Part shown: piece by piece, positions 57,963-64,000 of the stretch
Position numbering within the stretch: the first letter of the stretch is position 1
Layout of the letters: every line of letters begins with the position of its first letter
NCBI GenBank assembly: GCA_000149265.1
Contig: CH003110.1
Location: 112,699 to 176,698, forward strand
DNA: 64,000 nucleotides
Reading direction: 5' to 3'
Source of the DNA: Ciona savignyi
Taxonomy: Eukaryota > Chordata > Ascidiacea > Phlebobranchia > Cionidae
Made by a program: the position numbers and the translations under genes
The notes under the pieces: model-generated
What the model was told of the DNA's origin: nothing
Databases searched by the model: none
Seen by the model: only the letters and a program-made list of their open reading frames with translations

Positions 57963-60900
57963 ATGGAAAGTTTAGAGGTTTTTGAAACTTTATCGGACTT
58001 GACTAATGAGATAAAGAACCTATATTGCACTCAAGCTGAAAGTAAAGGACAAACGGAGATTTCTGCTGCCGAAAAACGACTTGTAAATTTTACAAAACAA
58101 TTTCTCGACCTACCAAAGAATATTGTAAAACAAGGTTAGAACCGTTAGATTAGACGTATTTCATAGAAATACCTGTACTTTTAATTACGCACCATAAAAT
58201 GGTGGGTTAGTGTTCGGCCTAAAGGTTGCAAATTCGAAACTGGTCGCTAGCTAGCCCGTTGTCACATACACAACGGCAAGACACTTTGTGGCCTTCACAT
58301 AAATCCAGTGGACTAATGTGTATAGCTAACTTTAAGGGTATGTCTCATTCCTATAAAACACAATGCACCGGGTGCCTCTAAATACTACAGGATCGCTTGG
58401 AACACTTGGAGCGCTTGAATCGCTTGGAGCGCTTAGATTAGATTGCTATGGAAAGTAATTCTAACCGTGTCCCAAACACTAGTCTCAACCCCAGAACTAA
58501 CTTTAACCCCAACTCTAACATTAATTTCATGGCTTTTGTAATTACGAAGTATACTAAGCGATCCAAGCGATTCAAGTGTGGGCATAAGGTGTCTTACGAT
58601 ACCAGTGGATAAAGCATGGCTTCCCACCCACGAGTAATATATAAACGAACCAACCATCTACACACTGTAATAGTTTCAGCAACTTGACTGTGGACATAAG
58701 GTGTCTTACGATAACCGTGGATAAATCCAGGTTTCCCACCCACAAGGATATAAATGAACCAACTATCCACACACTGTAATAGTTTAAGTAACACGACTAT
58801 GGGCATAGGGTGTAACAATGATAACACCTATAACTAATTCAATTGTCTTTCCAGATGTTCTTACAATCTTTTATATCATTGGATGTGCATTAAATCGCAA
58901 CAAATTCTCTTCAAAATTTGCCGCCTTGTTTTTCTCAACCGGTATAGAAATCAAAGAAAATGTATTGGTTAAAAATCACTCAGACATGGACAATGAAGGG
59001 ATTATGCAAATGAAGTTGATCTTTGAGTTGGCGTCTATTCAACAATCAATGGGAGATGTGAGTATATTTTGTGTGGAAGCAGTCAAGTTGCTGGAGTTGT
59101 AACAGTGTGTGGATGGTTGGTTCATTTATATCCTCGTGGGTGGGAAGCCAGGCTTTATCCAAGGGTATCGTAAGACACTTCATGTACACAGTCGAGTTGC
59201 TGGAGCTATTACAGTTTGTAGATAGTAGGTTTATTTTCCACGGGTATCGAAATACACTGTCCGTACAGAGTTGAGTTACAGAATTATTAATTACAATATG
59301 TGCATGGTTGAATCAATTATAGATAAGTTGTAAGCCATGATTTATTTAATTTTGGATTCATATTCACAGACAAAGGAAAGTATTATCAACTTTGATCAAT
59401 GTCTTGTGTTGTCTTTAAGAAACAATGATGTTACATTGCAAAAAGAGGTATTTCCAATATTGAATTTTGTATTGTAAAATAATTATTACGTTGAGGTTAA
59501 ATGTGCTACCGATACTCACTTAAATACAATCCATTAGCTTGGTCACTTTGTTGTGTTGCCTTTCAGCCGAAAGGTTGTAGGTATGTATGAAACTGGTCAT
59601 TAGCTCGTCTAGACATAAGCAACAATGGCTCGCATCGCAGACCGGCCCGTAAAGGGATTTTTACCGGCCTGCAGACCTTACCCAACCATACCCTGTAATT
59701 AAGATATTAAATATGTGAAAGTCCAGCTCACCAAGAACGTCATTTTCTCACATCTGGCCTGTCGACTAGAGAAGTTGCCCACCCCTGAGCTAGTCGGTTG
59801 TGTCATTGGGCAAGGCATCTAGCGGACATTGCCTAAACCCAGTTTATTAAGGGTCTCAATCATACATAACACTCTGAAATAGCTCTGATAATTGACGGTG
59901 GGCGCGAGTTAATCTGACGATTAGCCATGTGATAACGCCCCTTGCGTTTTCCCATTCACATGGATAAATATGAATAATCTCCTCTTTCTTGAAGCATAGT
60001 TGTTTTTGTGATTTTGTCGCTGTGTAGTGATTTGATAAACAACATTTTATAGATTCTTCTGCGATTAAGCAAAGCCCATATACGAATGAAAGAATACAAG
60101 CAAGCTGTTGTTTCTATGTTGCAACTACTGGCTATGAGGCAAGACTTGTTTAATGCCTTGGGAAAGAATCTGCAAAAGTTAAGGTAATAAGATGGGATAT
60201 TCAAGTTTATCATCGTAAATAGAAAAAAGCAAGGGTGTTAAAACACAGAGAATCGTCAGATTACTTAACGCCCACCATTGGGTTACTGGAGCTATTGCAG
60301 TGTGCGTATTACTCAAACATTCCTTTAATTTGGTAGAAGCCATCATGCCATTGAATTCAGGCAATGTCTGTTAAGTGCCCTGCCCTAGTTTCGGGCCTAC
60401 AACCCTTCGACTAAAAGGCGGCGCACTAAACCACCAAGCTAATCGATCGGACATAGAGGGTAACCCAAAGTTTTATTTTTAGCTACAGCAGTAACTAAAA
60501 TAAATTGTAATGTGTAATTTTGTTTTACCTTACTGCCAGTTTTATTGCTCCGGTCACTTGACGGTGGGCGCGAGGTGATCTATAGATATAGCTTGCCTGT
60601 GTGATAACATCTGTTTGGATTTGTTGAAAGTTTCAGTTGCGTACCGGTATGTTGTGTATATGTTGAGGACATTGCATTATTTGTTAACGAGTAACAATAT
60701 ACACAATGTCTATAGACACAGTTGAACAGCATGACAACTTAGTGATGGTACACATTTAATCACAAAATAAAAAAATAAAACACGGATATATACTTTTTTT
60801 GTTGGGCCAAGTTTTAAACCCAGTATTGGCTCATCTGTTTTTGTATACAATTAGGTCTATGAATCGGTCATGTTAACCATACAGCCACATGACTGTACAA

Positions 60901-63535
60901 ACAGGAATTACTAACCGAATTGCAGTCTGTGGGGGAATAACAATGTAAACGTGATTCCAGAGATCACTGGCCAATTGAGATTGAGTACGAACTAAGGGTG
61001 GATCTGTGTACTTCGTACCAAAAACTGGATTTGTTGGGAGAAGCCTTGAATGAAGCATTTGAAGTGGAAAAGCTGGAAATGGAAATGAGGGACCAGAATC
61101 GTGGAATCCAGTTTAGAAAGGTATAGGATGGAATATTCATGTTTATATCCGTGAATGGGTAAACCAAGGGGGTTAACATATGGGCAATCGTCAGATTACC
61201 TCGCACCCACCGTCGGGTTACCGGAGCTATTTTAATGTGTTGTTTATGATTTACACATCCTACAATTAAGTAGACCCCATTAATCTGCTGGGTTAAGGCG
61301 ATGTCCGTTAAGTGCCTTGCCCAAGAATACAACTGACTAGCCAGCGACCAGTTTCAAACCAGCAACCCTTTGGTTGAAAGGTAACGCACTAATCAACCAG
61401 ACTAACCAATAGAAAGATGATATAATTATATAATATTGCTGTAAATCGGAAAACGCAAGAGGAATATTACCGCTTTGTTAAATCAAAGTACCCATGCCCA
61501 CAGTGGGTTACTGGATATTTTACAAGATAGATGATAAAAAGGAGTTGTTTTAGGTATTGTTTAACTTAATAAATTTGATGATAATAAAACTGTTAGGTGC
61601 CCTTCCCAAGGACACATCGAAATTGTAGGTACTGGGTCTCAATCTCATAACCGTTCTGCTGACAGTGGTTATCATAAGTTGCATGCAGGCAAATTTTCTG
61701 CTTGGTCGTTTACATGAAGAAATTGGAAACTACGAGTCGGCTTTAAAGGCTTACAAATCAAACAAAATATGGTTGGACGATACAACTCAATGCATGAATG
61801 ATCAAAGTAAGATTTTCTTCTGTCTGGTTAGCTTAATTAGTAGGACAGTTGTTGGTGGGTTGTGTGTAGGTGAAAATTTCTGCGACCACCTGTTGTGACC
61901 TATGGTACGCTTAATATGTACTCAGTGTAGGTTTTATTCAACTACGAATCTACAAAATACTATACACGTTAATTTACACAAACTGACAATGCACTTAACG
62001 CTATACACGCCACAATGCAGTAGTTGGTAACAGGCTCTAAGCAGGGCCAATCAACGTGGAGCAAAGCTCGGGAAGCAATCATGCTTAGGGCGAGCGCAAT
62101 ACGCGTTTATCACACCACCGCTACCTAGTCAGTTGTGTTATTGTGAAGACTCTGTCAGCTGAAAGGTTGTTGGATCGAAACCGCTGCTGGCTAGTCGGTT
62201 GTTAATAATATATATATATATAATATATATATATTTTTTAACACAGTTTATACCAAATAAAAATAATTTTGGTTATCACAAATATAAATATAACAGTTTT
62301 CAGACTTTTAACAGAATTCAATGTGCCATCAAAATGTAGTAAGTTTCTAAATGTGCCTCAAGTAATAAAGGTAGCTGGACTAACTTTTGGCCCTCAAATT
62401 CATATCAATAATTGTAGTATTTTGTAAGGTTTTTATCTAAATGCAATACATTTTTCAAACCTTTTGATGTAAAAGTGATTATTTCAGAAAGTAGGTGTAT
62501 AACTAAAAATATGTCAAAACTTAGAGCCAAAATGCAATTGGCCATTTGAAAAAACTCATTAGTTTGACACACCTAATGTGACCTATATATAATACTACTG
62601 TATTTTCAAGTGGGATAAAATTTAAAGCCTTGTATTTTTATTTCTAGGTAGAACACAATTGAAAGTAAAAACTCTCAAATGTGCTGGAAACATTTTGCTC
62701 AAGTTGAAAAAGCTTAGTGATGCCAGACAGTGTTTCCAAGAACTTTTCCAATTATCAAGGTAATATATATTATTTTTATAGTAGGTATGTTAATTGGTAT
62801 GACCTATTATCAATATCCAGATAAAGCATGGCCTCCCACCCACAAGGATATAAATGAACCAACCATTCACACACTATAATAGCTCCAGCAACTCGACTGT
62901 GGTCATAAGGTGTTTTATGATACATGTGAATAACAATAAAGCCTGGCTTCCCACACACGAGGATATAAACCAACCAACACTCCACACACTGTAATGGCTC
63001 CAGCAGCTCGACTGTGGGCATGAGGTGTCTTACGATACTTGTGGATAAAGCCTGGATTTCCACCCACGAGGATATAAACAAACCAACCATCCACACACTG
63101 TAATAGCTCCAGCAACTCGACTGTGGGCATGAGGTGTCTTACGATACGTGTGGATAAAGCCTGGCTTTCCACCTACGAGGATATAAACGAACCAACCATC
63201 CACACACTGTAATAGCTCCAACAACTCGACCGTGGGCATGAGGTGTCTTATGATACCCGTGGATAAAGCCTGGCTTCCGACCTACTGGGATATAAGCGAA
63301 CCACCCACACACTGTAGTAGCTCCATTAACTTGACTGTGAGCATGAGGTAAAGACAAACACATTTACAGATCACGAGATGAATACAGTCAAGCAAAAAGT
63401 CTAATCTTGCTTGGTAAGGCTGAACTTTTGGGGGAAAATACGGAAAATGCAAGAAGTTTTTTCAAACAAGCGCTTAAAATTTGTCAAAATATGAAAGAAG
63501 AAAATCTAGAGTATGAAGTCGAATGTATGATAGAG
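57963..63535 (+). CDS. TPR-like helical-repeat protein, 5' part (380 aa, 8 exons, runs off the window)
   Basis: Exons: 57963-58134, 58855-59057, 59370-59447, 60053-60183, 60961-61120, 61689-61806, 62648-62759 and 63370-63535, all in phase. The protein is all-alpha, with helical hairpins in the TPR pattern: LGRLHEEIGNYESALKAYKS, LLRLSKAHIRMKEYKQAVVS, AGNILLKLKKLSDARQCFQE and LLGKAELLGENTENARSFFK. The family is known for protein-protein scaffolding. The N-terminus (MESLEVFETLSDLTNEIKNL) has no signal peptide. The specific orthologue is not recognised. An ATG 26 bp upstream is out of frame; the chosen one begins a long open exon. The last exon ends at a clear donor (GAG|GTAAGT), so more exons lie beyond 64000 or in the last 460 bases, where I find none. 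Confidence 0.82.
58560..58815. repeat. 100-110 bp unit array in intron 1
   Basis: Two and a half units (AGGTGTCTTACGATACCAGT, CCACACACTGTAATAG) ending about 40 bp before the exon 2 acceptor of the helical-repeat gene. The inverted counterpart is at 59070-59270. Confidence 0.8.
59070..59270. repeat. Inverted 100-110 bp units in intron 2
   Basis: About two units in reverse orientation (AACAGTGTGTGGATGGTTGG, TATCCTCGTGGGTGGGAAGC), starting about 15 bp after the exon 2 donor. With the array at 58560 they flank exon 2 as a long inverted repeat. Confidence 0.8.
59540..59972 (+). repeat. SINE interrupted by a DNA element
   Basis: Head at TTAGCTTGGTCACTTTGTTG, interrupted at 59609 and resuming at 59788 (AGCTAGTCGGTTGTG), then body and a decayed tail (ATATGAATAATCTCC). 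It lies in the intron between exons 3 and 4. Confidence 0.75.
59610..59787. mobile_element. Short hAT-like non-autonomous element
   Basis: About 178 bp, ending GTTGCCCACCCCTG, with an 8 bp near-duplication of target (AGCTCGTC at 59602 and AGCTAGTC at 59788). The left end is decayed and keeps only GCAAC in register. It is inserted in a SINE and has no coding capacity. Confidence 0.6.
60184..60455 (-). repeat. SINE fused to the exon 4 donor
   Basis: The SINE tail region begins within a few bases of the splice donor (AAG|GTAATAAGATGGGATATTC). The head ends at CAAGCTAATCGATCGGAC. Confidence 0.75.
61121..61412 (-). repeat. SINE fused to the exon 5 donor
   Basis: The exon 5 donor reads AGAAAG|GTATAGGATGGAATATTC, so the (GGATA)n side of an antisense SINE appears to form the start of the intron. 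The copy is otherwise near full length. Confidence 0.78.
62815..63350. repeat. Best array of the 100-110 bp unit (5-6 copies)
   Basis: Five to six head-to-tail units of about 108 bp, highly similar to each other: CACACACTGTAATAGCTCC, AACTCGACTGTGGGCATGAG, GTGTCTTACGATACCCGTGG, CCTGGCTTCCCACCCACGAG. It fills the intron between exons 7 and 8 up to the acceptor. Overlapping minus-strand open frames (60-106 codons) are repeat artefacts. Confidence 0.92.
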
Positions 63536-64000
63536 GTAAGTGTTTAGTTTATTCATTTTTTACCCTAGTAAAAAAACAATGTAAAACAAATCAAATCACG
63601 GCACAGGAATACTCGTACATTAAAATAGGTTTCTAAACACAACATGCATTTATAAAATGGAGGACTAATTGGAGTTAGGTTCACCTTGCAGAAACCCCCA
63701 CATAGGTCACTATTTTTTTTTTTTTTTTTTTTTTTTGATTTTTTTTTCTTTTTTTGGGATTTTTCCTTTTATATTTTTTTTGAGTTTATATTTTTGTGTT
63801 TTTTTTTGTGCTTTAATTTTTTCACATCTTTTTGTTTGTGACTTATGTTGACTATGGTAGCTTCTACATTAACAGGTACACTAGCTTTCCCGGACCTCCA
63901 GTTAATAAGTAACTAATTTCAAATATAAACATGTTGCCGATTAGCAATCTTCTCTTTGTGGGGTGCAATGGTTATTACACATATCAAGTGTTGTTTGCAC
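63536..64000. other. Intronic tail of the window
   Basis: Contains a decayed repeat at 63545-63620 (CATTTTTTACCCTAGT, CAAATCACGGCACAGGAAT) and a T-rich tract from 63711 to about 63835 with a run of roughly 25 T. No further exon of the helical-repeat gene is supported. Confidence 0.6.

Noticed and set aside
62776-63363. Several overlapping 70-106 codon minus-strand frames
   Set aside because: They are the same repeat peptide in shifted copies, produced by the 108-bp tandem array.
1-64000. Retroviral, LTR-type or Polinton-like remnants
   Set aside because: No reverse transcriptase, integrase, capsid or long terminal repeat pair was recognised. The repeats seen are SINE-like, tandem or short DNA elements.

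Overview
This is eukaryotic, intron-rich, AT-rich DNA. Small exons with GT-AG junctions, short introns, homologues of chordate genes (a TP53INP autophagy regulator, cytosolic sulfotransferases, a CRAL-TRIO lipid carrier) and dense short tRNA-derived repeats point to a tunicate, most likely Ciona. The species is an inference; nothing was searched. Gene models were assembled by hand from splice consensus, reading phase and family motifs; unless noted, every junction keeps frame.

Layout. 1-3342: repeats and AT-rich DNA. 3343-8810: a four-exon TP53INP-family gene on the minus strand, with a likely TATA/CRE/CCAAT promoter and leader exon near 8700-8810. 8811-13150: mostly degenerate SINE copies. 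13155-18644 (minus) and 22282-27370 (plus): two head-to-head paralogues, each signal peptide - CUB - LDLa - transmembrane helix - short tail. 29190-29291: an unassigned 33-residue ORF. 29790-36228 (plus) and 37930-45127 (minus): two intact eight-exon cytosolic sulfotransferases, tail to tail, sharing intronic repeats and near-identical 3' exons. 47480-50799 (minus): an eight-exon CRAL-TRIO (clavesin/RLBP1/TTPA-like) protein. 51869-53085 (minus): three 3' exons of a gene I do not recognise. 54454-55385 (plus): a very small gene for a secreted, strongly basic peptide. 57963-63535 (plus): eight exons of a helical-repeat (TPR-like) protein that runs off the right edge.

The rest is repeats: a tRNA-derived SINE of about 290 bp ending in (TATCC)n, mostly with its tail towards low coordinates here; a shorter tRNA-Ser-like repeat that forms local tandem arrays; a 100-110 bp tandem unit; a 54 bp tandem unit with a tRNA B-box-like core; a NotI-site-bearing repeat; and two non-autonomous hAT-like DNA elements nested in SINEs. 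I saw no rRNA, functional tRNA, CRISPR array or virus-derived element.

The genes do not form one pathway. The most informative points are the two duplicated pairs (CUB-LDLa and sulfotransferase), the compact TP53INP gene with a clear LIR motif, the small cationic peptide gene, and the frequent TGACGTCA octamers, several of them at splice acceptors of the minus-strand CUB gene.
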